From Liolophura sinensis (taxonomy: Eukaryota > Mollusca > Polyplacophora > Chitonida > Chitonidae): a stretch of DNA of 64,000 nucleotides. A program made the translations under genes and the position numbers. Under the pieces are notes generated by a model that was not told where the DNA came from, made no database searches, and was given only the letters and a program-made list of their open reading frames with translations. This document shows positions 11,845 to 23,389 of the stretch, one piece after another. Within the stretch, counting starts at the first letter, position 1; each line of letters starts with the position of its first letter. The stretch covers positions 28,927,764 through 28,991,763 of the forward strand of contig NC_088306.1 in the NCBI RefSeq assembly GCF_032854445.1. The letters run 5' to 3'.

Positions 11845-13530
11845 CACATTATTTGGACAGTGGATGTGCTAGTGAGTACACATTATTTGGACAGTAGATG
11901 TGCTGGTGAGTATATATTTTTTGGACAGTGCATGTGCGAGTGGGTATATCATAGTGGGACAGTAGATCCGCTAGTGAGTACACATTATTTGGACAGTTGA
12001 TGTGCTAGTGAATACACATTATTTGGACAGTAAATGTGCTAGTGAGTGCACAATATTTGGACAGTGAATGGGCTAGTGAGTATGCATTATTTGGACAGTG
12101 GATGTGCTAGTGAGTGCACTTTATTTGGACAGTGGGTGTGCTAGTGAGTATGCATTATTTGGACAGGGGATGGGCTAATGAGTACACACTATTTGCACAG
12201 GGATGTGTTAGTGAGTGTGCTTTATTTGGACACCAAATGTGCTAGTGAGTGCACAATATTTGGACAGTGGATGTGCCAGTGAGTATGGATTATTTGGACA
12301 GGGGATGTGCTAGTGAGTACACATTATTTGGACAGTGAATGGGCTAGTGAGTATACATTATTTGGACAGTGGATGTGCTAGTGAGTGCACTTTATTTGGA
12401 CAGGGGATGTGCTAGTGAGTATGCATTATTTGGACAGGGATGGGCTAGTGAGTACACCATATTTGCACAGGGATGTGCTAGTGAGTGTGCTTTATTTGGA
12501 CAGGGAATGTGCTAGTGAGTGTGCTTTATTGGGACAGAGGATGTGATAGTGAGTACACATTATTTGGACTGTGGATGTGCTAGTAAGTATACATTATTTG
12601 GACAGTGGTGGTGTTAGTGAGTATACATTATTTGGAAAGTGGATGCGCTAGTAAGTACACATTTTTTGGACAGTGGATGTGCCTGTAAGTACACATTATT
12701 TGGACAGTGGGTGTGCTAGTAAGTAGACATTATTTGGGCAGGGGATGTGCTAGTGATTATACATTATTTCGACAGGGGATGAGTTAAAGGGTATACATCA
12801 CTTCGACAATGGATGCGCTAAAAAGTAAATATTTTTTGGACAGTGAATGCGCTGGTGAGTACGCATCACTTGGACAGGAGATGTGCTGGTGAGTACACAT
12901 TATTTGGACAGGGGATGTGCTAGTAAGTATTTACTATTTAAACATAAGATGTGCTAGTGAGTACATATTTTTTGGACAATGGATGTGCTAGTGAGTACAC
13001 ATTTTTTGGACAGTGGTGGTGTTAGTGAGTATACATTATTTGAACAGTGGATATGCTCGCGAGTACACATCTTTTGGACAGGGGATGTGATAGTGAGTAC
13101 ACATTATTTGGACAGTGGTGGTGTTAGTGGGTATACATTATTTGGACAGTGGATGCGCTAGTGAGTATACATTATTTGGACAGTGGATGTGCTAGTGAGT
13201 ACACATTATTTGGATAAGGGATGTGCTAGTGAGTATACACTATTTAGACAGGTGATGTGCTAGTGAGTATACATGATTTGGACAGGGGATGTGCTTGTAA
13301 GTACACATTATTTGGACAGTGGATGTGCTCGCGAGTACACATTTTTTGGACAGGGGATGTGCTAGTGAGTATACACTATTTGGACAGTGGATGTGCTAGT
13401 GAGTATACACTATTTGGACAGTGTATGTTCTAGTGAGTATACATTATTTGGACAGGGGATGTGATTGTAAGTACACATTATTTGGACAGTGGATGTGCTA
13501 GAGAGTACACACTATTTGCGGCGTGAAGTA
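11845..13530. repeat. 34-bp minisatellite (unit A)
   Basis: About 50 tandem copies of a 34-bp unit: 'GGACAGTGGATGTGC' then 'TAGTGAGTACACATTATTT'. Variants include GGGATG, GTGCAC and TATGCA. The consensus contains 'GTGAGT' in each unit, resembling splice donors on the plus strand, but I see no exon context. The array in unit B is about 0.7 kb longer. Confidence 0.92.
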
Positions 13531-13593
13531 AAATTACTGACATAAGATTGCAGCACGCAGATTAAAACCAGATCAGCGCCGAGAGTGTGTTAG

Positions 13594-13953
13594 TTGGCAA
13601 ACAGTCCCAAGTTTTGCCGTCGAAATTTGGAAACTTGTCAATTTACCAAAGTTAGGGCTCTAACTGTCCAATTTGTATATGATGTAAAAACACCTTGTTG
13701 TGGTAAACCTAACGCTGGAATGTGTCAAAGCAACTTTGAGGGTAGTATAGAGTCAGACTTGAGACAGTATGCTGGTCCCGCGTTTCCAGTATGTTCATCG
13801 ATGACGCCTGTTCCGAATATTCCAGACAACGGACGAAAAAAAAAATGCAAAATTTCCCGTTATTTTATTGTAATACCTTTCTTTATTTTCCTTAATACCA
13901 TATTTTACGTTTCATACTCAATTTATATGTATCCTTTAGACAGAATTAGTTAA
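13594..13953 (+). CDS. Hypothetical 119-codon ORF, possible gene fragment
   Basis: Not assigned to a family. The first two thirds are Cys-containing ('YDVKTPCCGKPNAGMC' around residue 29-44, then 'PVCSSMTPVPNIP'). A basic stretch 'RKKKCKIS' and one hydrophobic segment 'YFIVIPFFIFLNTIFYVS' follow, so the ORF would be a small ectodomain-like piece with one membrane span. No signal peptide is obvious at the chosen ATG, and the true start may be in an upstream exon. In unit B (about 50325-50690) the same region has substitutions and indels that break the frame. Either A retains a fragment or the frame is fortuitous. Confidence 0.25.
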   Translation: MANSPKFCRRNLETCQFTKVRALTVQFVYDVKTPCCGKPNAGMCQSNFEGSIESDLRQYAGPAFPVCSSMTPVPNIPDNGRKKKCKISRYFIVIPFFIFLNTIFYVSYSIYMYPLDRIS

Positions 13954-15909
13954 AACAAAATGGAGTGATTGTACTTGCAAAACCTATTTCTCTAGTTGTG
14001 CATGTGTCACCTAGAAAAGATATGAGACTTACTGAAAGTAACTGGTAGTAACTGAGACTAACTACTGTTGCCTTCGGTCTCCAGCTAGTGCACATGACAC
14101 ATCGCGAATCGATGCCTTGAAACACACATTCGTATGCCAGTCATCAACCAAATGGACCATGACCAATAGGTATCAAAGTGTTCACATATTCTGCAACTTT
14201 TGCCGCTCTTGCCTACACTCTAAAGTTATTCCAATGTTCTTGTAATCATTTGTGACCAGTAACGACATCTAGTGGCGAACACGGAAACCTTCAGGTGTCT
14301 GAAAGACCCGACATGCAATTATAAAATGTATACCTAACGTATGACTTATGACTAGTCATACGTATGACTTATGACGTATGACTATGCCCTCAGTTACCCT
14401 TTACATGGGAGAAAAGTTTAAGGCGTTTGCTAAGGCCTAGAAGTGCTTGAATGTGATTTCCCCCAGACCACGAGAACGTCGTTTCCTCCAGACCACGACA
14501 ATCAATGTTTAACATGCTGTCCTGGGCAGCTTTAAAACTTGTAATTAGAGCACATTGGCTTACTTCTGTCACCGTGTAGTTTCCTTGCACAGGTGCTTTT
14601 ACATGTCTTCCTTATGAGGGGACTCGTTCACTCCGTGTATACTCCCTCTCCACGAGGTGGATAACAGTTAGCTAACCCCTTGACTCCTCACGCGTCACCA
14701 AGAGAAACACCAACACTCCAGAATACAGTTCCATGTTGTATTTACATATCCAAGTAGTTTCCAGATGTGTATACATACTGATGGGCGCATTAAGGATGCT
14801 GGATGCGCGTGGTAAAAATCTGTAAGAGAGGAAAAGGGAATGACATAATAGCACGTCACTTACCGGGAAAATAATGTATTAGATTCACATACATGTATAA
14901 TATGCAAGAGTAATCTTAACTACACAACTGCGCGTTTTGTCAGCACGAGTAGTTTCCCTTGTTTCTTATAAACCTGTACGTGACGTCTTTGACAACAATT
15001 ACCGTTATATATTTAAAATAATTGCCGTTATTTCCTGGCTTAAAACATGTGTGAAATATAAGCAATCGGCTTTATAAAGAACCATTTGGCTAAATGAACA
15101 AAATGATAGCATTGCTGAATGTAATTCAGGGGATAAAAAAAACACTGTGCGAAGCATGTGTGTAGGGCTTAAGGAACTTTGCACAATGAAATAACAAACA
15201 ACACATTGTCTTATGCAATTTAAAGACACTCGAAAGATAAATAACGTCACGGTGGATAGTTTAGCCACACTCATACTGTGGATAGCTCCGGGAACAGGAT
15301 TTAAGGTTTAAAGTCAACAGTTCCACTGGTGTAGCTGTATTCTGTGTTTGATGATGGGTTGACAAAAGTACCTCTAAAAGTGGAGAGCGTCACCAAACAG
15401 GCACACATACAATAATGTTCAAAAGTGTAGTGTGTTACAGAAGACGATTGGATATGTATGTTCCCCCTTTGTCTCTTCTCGGTTTGTCTGGTAGGGCTTG
15501 TGTGACAGCCTCCCCAGTCCCTTTACTTGGGCAATACCACACGGGTTTATTAGAGGATCACTTTGGATTTAAGAAGGACTGAGAGTGTCACTTCGAGATA
15601 CATTCCTTTGAGACATAAAGCCTACCTGTCTACCAAGTAAATGTTATACTGGGGATTTCTCAGATACGGCCAGATCCTACATTCTTCCTGTGCTTGTATC
15701 TTTGCAAATTTAATGCTTGGAGATAAGGCCAGACCTAGCCCTTTTAGAGTTGATGTATCTTTCTAAATTTAACCTTGGGTCGTTGAGCTCGGATAAGGAG
15801 ACATATGGTTAAGCTTCGGCAATCTGGCCGCATACCAAAGGGAGTACCAGGCAGCTGAACTACGCATGCTTTTACTGGCAAGAGACTTCACCCAACAGAC
15901 AAACAAACG
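13954..15909. other. Long spacer; scrap of the TATA module and a palindromic patch
   Basis: 14110-14190 matches the left end of the TATA-bearing module seen at 18010-18290 ('CACATTCGTATGCCAGTC', 'CAACCAAATGGACC'). At 14333-14383, overlapping palindromes are built from CGTATGACTTATGAC and its reverse ('GACTAGTC', 'CATACGTATG'). The rest shows nothing recognisable and is shared with unit B. Confidence 0.45.
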
Positions 15910-16740
15910 ATGACATCAGTGACGGAGATGCCCGCGGAGAAAGACAACACTGAGGCGAGTGATAATGGCGATGTTAGAAGATGGTCTCTCTGTCCCGGAA
16001 TCAGTCTTACTATACCGCCTTGTAAAGATTTAAACTGCTAACTCCGGTATCAGGAAGGAAGATTCGAAGTCGGCACAGAAAGACGAAAAAGTCTGTGTTT
16101 GGTTTTGTCCGACCTATCAACGAAATCAATGTAATGCTACCGTCCCACGCAGCGCTTATATTAGGGTCCAAACTAGACAAGTAAAATATGTCCGCACCAT
16201 CTGCTGACAAAAATATTAAGAAATCGCATGCAGAATGTGAGTGTTTGGCCAAATTGTGCTACCAAATTACTATATTCAATCATTCTTGAAAGCCGGCAGC
16301 AGAAATCTTGTGCCAGAGTATATGAAGTCTACATTTTCTAGTTATGTTTGCAGTTTTCAGACCGACCTGAATGTGTCGGGCGGTGGTAACCTTGTTGCAC
16401 AGGTCGATGAAAATATTATAAGCACGGAAAGAGACGACGCATTTCGGGCTCACGACTATGTTGGCAATCTGTTTAGAAAACACTGTATTGTGAATGTCAG
16501 TATGGAAGGAAATCGCCTCACTTTTGTACTTGATAGTAATTGTGGTTATTCTGATTCCCAATTTCAGGAGGAATTGTCCCCTGTCGGTAATATTAACAAG
16601 GTTATCAAGACTAGTTATGAAGTCAGTGGATGGAAGTTAGACAGGTTTTGTCATTCTCACAGAGATAGGCTTATTGAAGACATTCCTATGTCTGTTGGTA
16701 ACAGAACGTCAACAGACACCTCACCAGAGAATGCTTTCTG
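15910..16740 (+). CDS. Hypothetical coding block (two ORFs, 43 and 166 codons)
   Basis: A short ORF (15910-16041) starts 'MTSVTEMPAEKDNTEASDNG' and is followed in another frame by a 166-codon ORF at 16241-16741. The longer ORF contains 'YVCSFQTDLNVSGGG', 'NLFRKHCIVNVSMEGN' and 'LTFVLDSNCGYSDSQ', with spaced cysteines and mixed polarity like a folded domain. No family is recognised. Frames also stay open between the two ('KDEKVCVWFCPTYQRNQC'), so an intron or frameshifts may separate parts of one old gene. In unit B (52981-53379) one base is lost at about 53334, which truncates the long ORF to 132 codons. I infer a possible gene remnant; the coordinates are approximate. Confidence 0.3.
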
Positions 16741-16744
16741 ACCC

Positions 16745-17183
16745 ATAGGGCTTGCTTTTTTGTATAAGCGAAAAATTCCTGTAACATAGCGTCAGGCAAC
16801 ATTTAGATCAATGTTGGGTTAACGGTGTTCGTTTACATGTGGCACTTTGTATATTCTGAACATGCCGATAGATATGTATATAAATATATACGTATGCTAC
16901 AAATTCCGTAAGGGACAGGATCTTCCTGGACTCCTGTCCACGTGGCCTTGGTGACGAAATGTTCGTTCGTTACTCGTCATAGATCGCTGGCACATCCCAG
17001 CCACTGGTGTTGAAGGCTAAAACTTGACCCTTATGGCATCAATAATAACATTCGTGAATGTTATAGAGGTTTAAAAAGAATAAAAAATATATAAATAAAT
17101 ATACTAAAGTCTCTATTTATGCCATTTGACTTAGAATGTAACCCCTCTGAAAGAAAAGCTTATGTTGATATTTCTTCTTGTAG
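16745..17183. other. Spacer; part of a ~0.7-kb stretch missing from unit B
   Basis: Includes an AT-rich patch and an unrecognised segment 'CTCCTGTCCACGTGGCC'. Sequence from about 16846 to 17553 is absent from unit B, where 'TACATGTGGCAC' joins directly to 'TGTATCACAC'. Confidence 0.5.
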
Positions 17184-18009
17184 AACTTCCATCATGGGTG
17201 GAAAACCAACTTTACTACAGATGATTAGCCTTCTCGGGCTTCCATGTTAATTGCAATGGCAGTGGAAAGTTAGTCTCCAGATTTAAACTATTTATGCACT
17301 GTTTTATTTCAACAATGACCAGTTTAACCAGGCAGCAGCTTCGAGTGCGCATCGGTTCGTATGCGCAAATGGCCCATATGGTAGACAAACAAATGTGTTT
17401 TCTGTGTAACTTATGCATTTGCTAGACTATTGTAGCCTTAGGGAACAGCTCCGTGTTCAGTTCAGTTCCAATTCTTCCAATTCAGTATATATCGAATCGT
17501 TTCGATTTGAAATTATACTGAAGTCACATTCAGAGCATATAAGCGTGGTTAGTGCCCTGTATCACACTCTTTTCGTTCTGGGACGATTGTACTGTTGTTT
17601 TTGTCCGCAGCTGTTTTTTATGCCGTCTGTACACATTTACATCATATAAACAGAATTCCAACGGGAGCATCACTGGCTCAGTTTGGCTTGCTTGTCATAA
17701 GACCCTTGATTAAGAAAGTCATGTGTTTAAATTACGGTTGCGTTATAAGCCATTCCCTACTTTTATCGCTTACACACAAGTATTTACTTATTTCTCAACT
17801 AACCCCTTTTCATCTCAATGGTATCCCCTTGCAATGACTTGTGGATAAAGGAGAGCTTTACGCGGGAATGGTTTAGCCTTCATGCCATGTTATCATTTAG
17901 GCAGAATGTGCCCCAAGCTGTCTTCATATTATCCTTAGTCTACATACTTTATTGCACATTGATTGTTGCATACAATCACAGAACCAACCCGGTGAAATAT
18001 TTCATTTAT

Positions 18010-18290
18010 AGATCTATGCGTTGAAACAGACATTCGTATACAAGCTGTCAACCAAAATGGACGTCTGAGGTCAATAATCGCAAAGCCAATCCCCACAACG
18101 ACGTGTAACACCAACCACCAATGAACTATAAACTATAAAGTATATAAAGTTCGAAAATAGGACGAAATCATGCAAAGAGAAACAGTCAACAGTTCTCAAT
18201 GACGTTGGAAACACGCAAGGTATGTTGAAGGCGACTGAGTGAAATCAGTATTCTAATCGCGTACCACGCTTGACTATCAGCTGTCAATAA
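18010..18290 (+). promoter_or_regulatory. Repeated TATA-bearing module with candidate noncoding exon (copy 1)
   Basis: Contains 'GCCAATCCCC' (a CCAAT box), a TATA box 'TATATAAAG' at 18141-18149, a conserved stretch 'AATCATGCAAAGAGAAAC' about 30 bases downstream, and a good splice donor 'GCAAGGTATGTT' (GT at 18220). The same arrangement recurs at 34830-35080 and 54055-54330, and in weaker form at 26685-26965 and 58130-58440. This one sits within the intron between the signal and propeptide exons of the plus-strand pseudogene. It could be a promoter plus 5' UTR exon of a lost relative, or an interspersed element. No transcript evidence is available. Confidence 0.4.
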
Positions 18291-18295
18291 CGAAA

Positions 18296-18446
18296 TTGAA
18301 GGGAGTAGGCCTACAGACATCAGAACTGGAAGGAGTAGGCCTACAGACATCAGAACTGGGGGGAGTAGACCTACAGACATCAGAACTGGAGGGAGTAAAC
18401 CTACAGACATCAGAACTGGAGGGAGTATTCCTACAGACACGCAAAC
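18296..18446. repeat. 30-bp minisatellite, five copies
   Basis: Unit 'GGAGTAGGCCTACAGACATC' plus 'AGAACTGGAA', repeated five times just upstream of the propeptide exon. Segment C has a shorter, inverted relative in the same intron position (about 29205-29265), so the array grew inside an intron. Confidence 0.9.
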
Positions 18447-18553
18447 TAACATCTGATGGCTTCTCCCAATTCAAGAACGTTTTCATGTTATTCAGGCAGA
18501 AGACACTGACATGCAGCAAAGTAATGACAAGGAAAGTGATGGAGCCAGCGAAA

Positions 18554-20833
18554 GTGAGACACGCAAGTGTTTCTCTCTTTGCCTATAAACCTGTCTGTTT
18601 GCCTGCATGCTTGCTGTAGAACACAGAGTTTTAGGGGTGAGGGGGGTAATCACAGTTCCTGCTAATTTGCGCGCGTGTAGACTATGCTCGAAAAAAATCT
18701 CTGAACGTGTCATCTTGTGTTTGTAAAATGGTTTCATTTGTGGTTCTATTCCTGCAATTTGGGTTAAATTTGTATGGAATTCCTATTCCTTCATATATTA
18801 ATTGTTTTTCAGTGTTCCTACACGAACCAAATGAATAAATAAATGAATGAATTACAGGTATAGTGCGGCGATCAGATTGGTTTATTTTATCCTATTGTTT
18901 ATTTCCTTAGTTGTCATTCAGCGTAACGTTTGCAATTATTTTACTTATGTACCCCATCCTTCACCCTGGGCGAGATTGGTCGCATGTTCGAATCCAGCAT
19001 TTGCTGGTTTGGAACTAATTTTAAATCAGGACAATCAGGCAAAGTGAACATGGTAAATGCGTAAATGAATGAAAGAATGGTGTAAAGGTCAGTGAATTAC
19101 CCTTAACACCATGGTTTTCACCCTCAACAAAGTAGTTTCCAGTGAACACCGTGTAATCCCCTTGAACAGCGCGGTTTCGCCCTTAACACCGTGGTTTCCG
19201 CCACCCATCCATCTAACCGCTTACATTGTACCATCTGTACCCATTATTTTAATGGCCAGCAGAAAGGAAAATGCACAAATGTAAATAAACCTTTCTCACG
19301 CGGCGGCCATGTTTGAACGCAAGCGAGGCTCGGTAGACAAAATCACTTCCGGTTTTCGCTATTTCCCTAAAGTTTCATCGCGCGCTTAAAATTCAGTCAT
19401 ATTATATTCTACAACTTTCTCATCATGATAAAACACGGCAGAGGTTCATCGACATCGACGTGGAGAACTAGTTTAAAACACCTTCCTTTTATAAAAGGCA
19501 TCAATATCGAAGCATGGGTCGTTTCTTGAAAGATTCCCAGGCAGCAGTCGAAAAGAGGATACGGCAATTTTGTCGTCCATGATGTTGAACGTACCCGTTT
19601 TATTTAGTTAAATTTCATTTATTTCACTAATCATAATTTTACACGAAGCTCATTTTTCGGCCCATGTATGTTTTGCTGATTTTCCCAAGATTTAAAGTCC
19701 TTGAATCTAATGTGGAATATCTGTGTATTCTTCTGACAATTTTAGTAGCATTTAACTACTGCCACAGTATTAAACATGTATTTAAACCCATTTCTATTTG
19801 GTCCTTTATTGTTTGTTTTCATAGGCATAGAAGCCAAGCGTTTACTAAGTAACAGCTGACACCATTCGTCACTGCTCAACAGTAGAAATAAATATCATAC
19901 GAAGACGTATGAATAAATTCAATACATATATGGTTGAGATGGGTAATCCAGACTGATATAAAACACCCAATAGGTGAAAACATTTCAGGAACAGTTTATT
20001 CAGCGTGCAACATGACTGAGAGTTTTTATTCAGTTTTATAATATACAGAAATACATGCATATCAAAACCACGATACGGACTTGAATCAAATGCACATCGC
20101 ACGCGCCTGTGCTGTGTAATAAGTCGTTATCTCAAATAATAGTCAATTAGACCACGACAACTGTGTACGTAAATAAACAATGAAATTTCTCCATCATATT
20201 ACATTAAATAAAAGACACAAAAAATACCGCCATTGTCTCGCTAAATCTGTTGAAGGTATATAACATGAAGATCGTCCATGAAAACAACCATTGAAATTCT
20301 CTAGTATACAAATGAAAGCAAAAAAATACTTGCAGACTTCATCAAATTCAGTTAATCCAGTAAAATATCAATTCAGGGGGAACAACTCAAAGGACGTTAC
20401 TCAACATTATGCTAGAACAGCGCTATATATGATTCAAATCACAGCACTACCCCAGTCATTTAAGGAATATGCTTAGCCAAGTCAAAGAATTACAAGAATT
20501 ACAAGAAAATAAATGTCATACCACATTCTGTGAACTTCTCAGTCAAAAAACTCAATGAAAGTATCTCCTTTTTATGATAAAAAAAACCCATAAATACACA
20601 AACACTTAGATCCAAAAAACACAAAGCACTCATTACCCTATCTAAAACAAGGGAGACGGCTGCTGTGGAAATATAAAAATCGAGCCGATTTACTGCACGA
20701 AAAATATGCGTATAATGCACTGACTTTACACAAAATAAAATAAAATGAAAAAAGCGAAATTATCTAAAGAGTAAATCTCCTGACATTTACTGTACAAAAT
20801 TTACAAGTTTCTTACACTGCAGCAGTCAGCGAC
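18554..20833. other. Spacer with degenerate repeats
   Basis: 18700-19190 is homologous, in inverted orientation, to the intron of the minus-strand copy (22560-22960). 19105-19200 holds degenerate short repeats on 'AACACCATGGTTTTCACC'. 19200-20833 shows no recognised feature. ORFs of 60-77 codons there have no family signature. Confidence 0.45.
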
Positions 20834-21082
20834 AAGCCCCGATAGCACAGTTAATAGAACGTCCCCTTCGGGAGCGGTAGATGCAGGGTCAGTATTGGGT
20901 AACCTGTAACTTTCTAGGTTGGCTTTCTGGATGAAGAGGATAGTTCAACAACTGGTTGACCCGCACCAGTATAATGGCTTGGCAGGTCAACTTACTCACC
21001 TTCGGCAAGGCATCTCAGTGAAGCAGCACTAGATAAAAGAGCGGGGGGAAATCCGTCCTGCAACAAGGAGGCACATTACATA
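20834..21082 (+). mobile_element. SINE-I, 3' truncated
   Basis: The head 'CCCCGATAGCACAGTTAA' and body 'CAACTGGTTGACCCG' to 'CAACAAGGAGGCACATTA' are present. The normal tail is missing and is replaced by an A-rich and (AT)n tract. It is shared with unit B. Confidence 0.8.
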
Positions 21083-21162
21083 CACTCTAGGCATTCCAGT
21101 CTGGGCAGAGGGGGGCTCACGGTCGCGCAAACAATGTAATTTAACAAAACAAAACAAACAAA

Positions 21163-21170
<8 letters not shown>

Positions 21171-21227
<57 letters not shown>

Positions 21228-21234
21228 GCAAGAG

Positions 21235-21271
<37 letters not shown>
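21171..21271. repeat. (AT)n microsatellite
   Basis: Nearly pure AT repeats interrupted once by 'AGCAAGAGCT' at about 21227-21236, preceded by an A-rich run with CAAAA repeats. Unit B has an uninterrupted array at 57159-57242. Confidence 0.95.
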
Positions 21272-21274
<3 letters not shown>

Positions 21275-22047
21275 GACCCGGCTCTTTTTAACATGGATAT
21301 CTTTCAAAGCGGTCATCCATTTATCAAGGAATCCGAGACCAAGTCAATGCGAAACGCTACGCAGGATGTCGCAGGGTTTACGGGTATACGCTTGCTCACA
21401 TTATCACGATTGTTGTCAGAAGCGAGAGACCTGTTTTTTGTCCACGGCAAGAGCTCATGCCTAGGCCTACGCCATATTGACACATGTGGAAGGAAAAATC
21501 ATCGACATTCAGTTTCACGTAAGACCAATGAGGCAGACTGACTGGCCCGACTTCAGGAGCAGTGGACTAAAGGAATTACGGCAATTCCATTTTCGAGACA
21601 CACATCTTGTGTGACCTTCTTTCTGTTCTGACTTTAGGTTCACCATCGCTTTCAAATGCAAGCTATCAACTCAACCTTCCGTCCACGAACAGTCTACCGT
21701 GACCAGTTACCTTCACCCAGACATGCACAAACTGACTTCCAGAAGATCTGAGCTCACGGACTATAACAGACTTAGTCTTGTGAACAAAAGTGAAGCTTTC
21801 TAAGGCTCATGAATGAGGTCGCTAGTTCGATTTTCATTCAAGGAATTTCGATCACTACTGGAACTCAGTTCATTCGTCAGGTTCCCGTCCCAGTTTTGAA
21901 ATTTAACTAGACTGAAAGACAAAACACACAAGGATTTTACTGTCTTATTCACAACACTTTGCTTTCTGTAAGCACGTTATGTTAGCGCAATGGCTTCAAT
22001 TTACTGCTGAGTGCGTTGGTTGTAGATTTGTCTCAATGATACGTTGG
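21272..22047. other. Spacer; 1.08-kb deletion scar near 21893
   Basis: Shared with unit B up to 'GGTTCCCGTCCCAGTT' (21893). There A jumps over about 1080 bases that B keeps (57858-58938) and that segment C also has. The flank downstream, 'TTGAAATTTAACTAGACTG', is the 3' side of the minus-strand peptide gene. Confidence 0.6.
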
Positions 22048-23389
22048 TTACGAGTACGTGGGGTACTTGGGACATACCTTTTCCGTTTTGATCTTATATC
22101 TACAGCAGTACTTAGCACAAATTTTGTGTTTAACAATTTTACATTTTGGCTTGTATCCATATCCATGTCCATATGACCGCTTGTCCCTGTTGTTCACCCC
22201 TGAAAATTGACCAAAGCATTGGATTAGAAAATGTCGGTTCCACTTTCTGATGAATGTAATATTTTTTAAACTACTACTATATATATTAAAACTAGAGCGA
22301 TGAAGGCAATGTGATAGCTGCAAATGGTCATACGTACATGTACGCAACCGTTGAAATACGACCTCTCGTCAGTTTACCTGACTGGGGGTTAATCAGGTAT
22401 CCACTAACTTTTAAAAAGTAACAACATATACCCTATCTCACGCCATGGTTTAATTACCATTTTTTGATAGTCAATGGTTAAAAATAACTTAAATGGCGTG
22501 TATTTGGCATTCGAAAGAATTCAGAGTAGTGGGAGTCGTACCCTCAATTTTTCCTGTTAACGTACATGTATATGTTGTCTTAGGTCTGTTATTCGCACAT
22601 ATGTGGATCAGGATTTAGTTTATGACGGAAATATGCACTTATGTAAGGGGAAACCACGCTATTAAGGGAGAAACCATGGTGTTGAAAAGGAAACCACCGA
22701 CCTTTACATAAATGACCATGTATATTTTACCTGACAAATCTCCTGAATTAAAACTAGTGCCAAACCAGCAAATGCTGGATTCTAACAGGCGTCCTATTTT
22801 GTCCGGGGGGTGGGGGCTGGGGGCTGGGGTACATCATTAGAATAATAGTAAATGCTACGTTAATCGACAACAAACGAAACAAATAAGAATAAAATATACC
22901 AATCTGACCGCCAATAAGCCTGTAAACTATTCATTTACATATTTATTTGATTGGTGTAGGATGCCGAGCAACAATTAAAAAGCATTAAATAGATGAATGA
23001 ATAGGAATTCCATACGATTCTAGAAATACAGAAGCCGAGCCAAAATTATATAAATGAAACCATTTTACAACCATTTTACCTGGAACGTCCATTTTGGCTG
23101 ACGGCTAGTATACGAACTTCTGTTTCGACGCATAGATCTGAGAAAAAAAAGTTTCATCGGTTGCTTCTGTGATTGTATGCATCATTCAGTGTGCAATGAT
23201 ATACGTGGACAAAGGATAATATGAATACATACTGACGTATATTTATGTATTTCTGCATAAATGATAACATGACATGAGGCTATACCATTTCCAGGTAAAG
23301 TTTTCCTTCACCCACAAGTGAGTGCAAGGGGGTACGATTTAGTTAAAAAGGGTTAAGATGAGAAATAAAGAAATTAACGAATGGCTGAA

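Larger units (their letters stand above)
17184..18553 (+). pseudogene. Decayed plus-strand copy of the secreted-peptide gene (unit A)
   Basis: A remnant of the gene that is intact at 28090-30040, here on the opposite strand. The signal-peptide exon lies at 17184-17264 after acceptor 'CTTCTTGTAG'. It starts 'MGGKPTLLQMISLLGL', but one base is missing and a stop follows, and the splice donor GT has become GA ('GTGGAAAGTT' where the intact gene has 'GTGGTAAGTT'). Intron sequence 17330-18010 matches the minus-strand copies. The acidic propeptide exon is at 18496-18553 after 'GTTATTCAG'. It keeps its phase, is five codons shorter, and reads 'AEDTDMQQSNDKESDGASE'. A mature-peptide exon was not found downstream; homology fades after about 19190. 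The copy is inactive as a precursor gene. Confidence 0.8.

Noticed and set aside
11845-13530. CRISPR-like array
   Set aside because: Contiguous 34-bp minisatellite with no unique spacers, in a eukaryotic context.
18296-18619. 107-codon plus-strand ORF over the 30-bp minisatellite
   Set aside because: A repeat-driven frame that overlaps the propeptide exon in a different frame.
21029-21541. ORFs with YIYIYI runs
   Set aside because: Translations of the (AT)n microsatellite.
22048-22347. 99-codon continuous minus-strand ORF read as one exon
   Set aside because: Its N-terminal third runs through the intron and acceptor 'AATTTTCAG'. The complete gene in segment C shows the exon begins at 22199.
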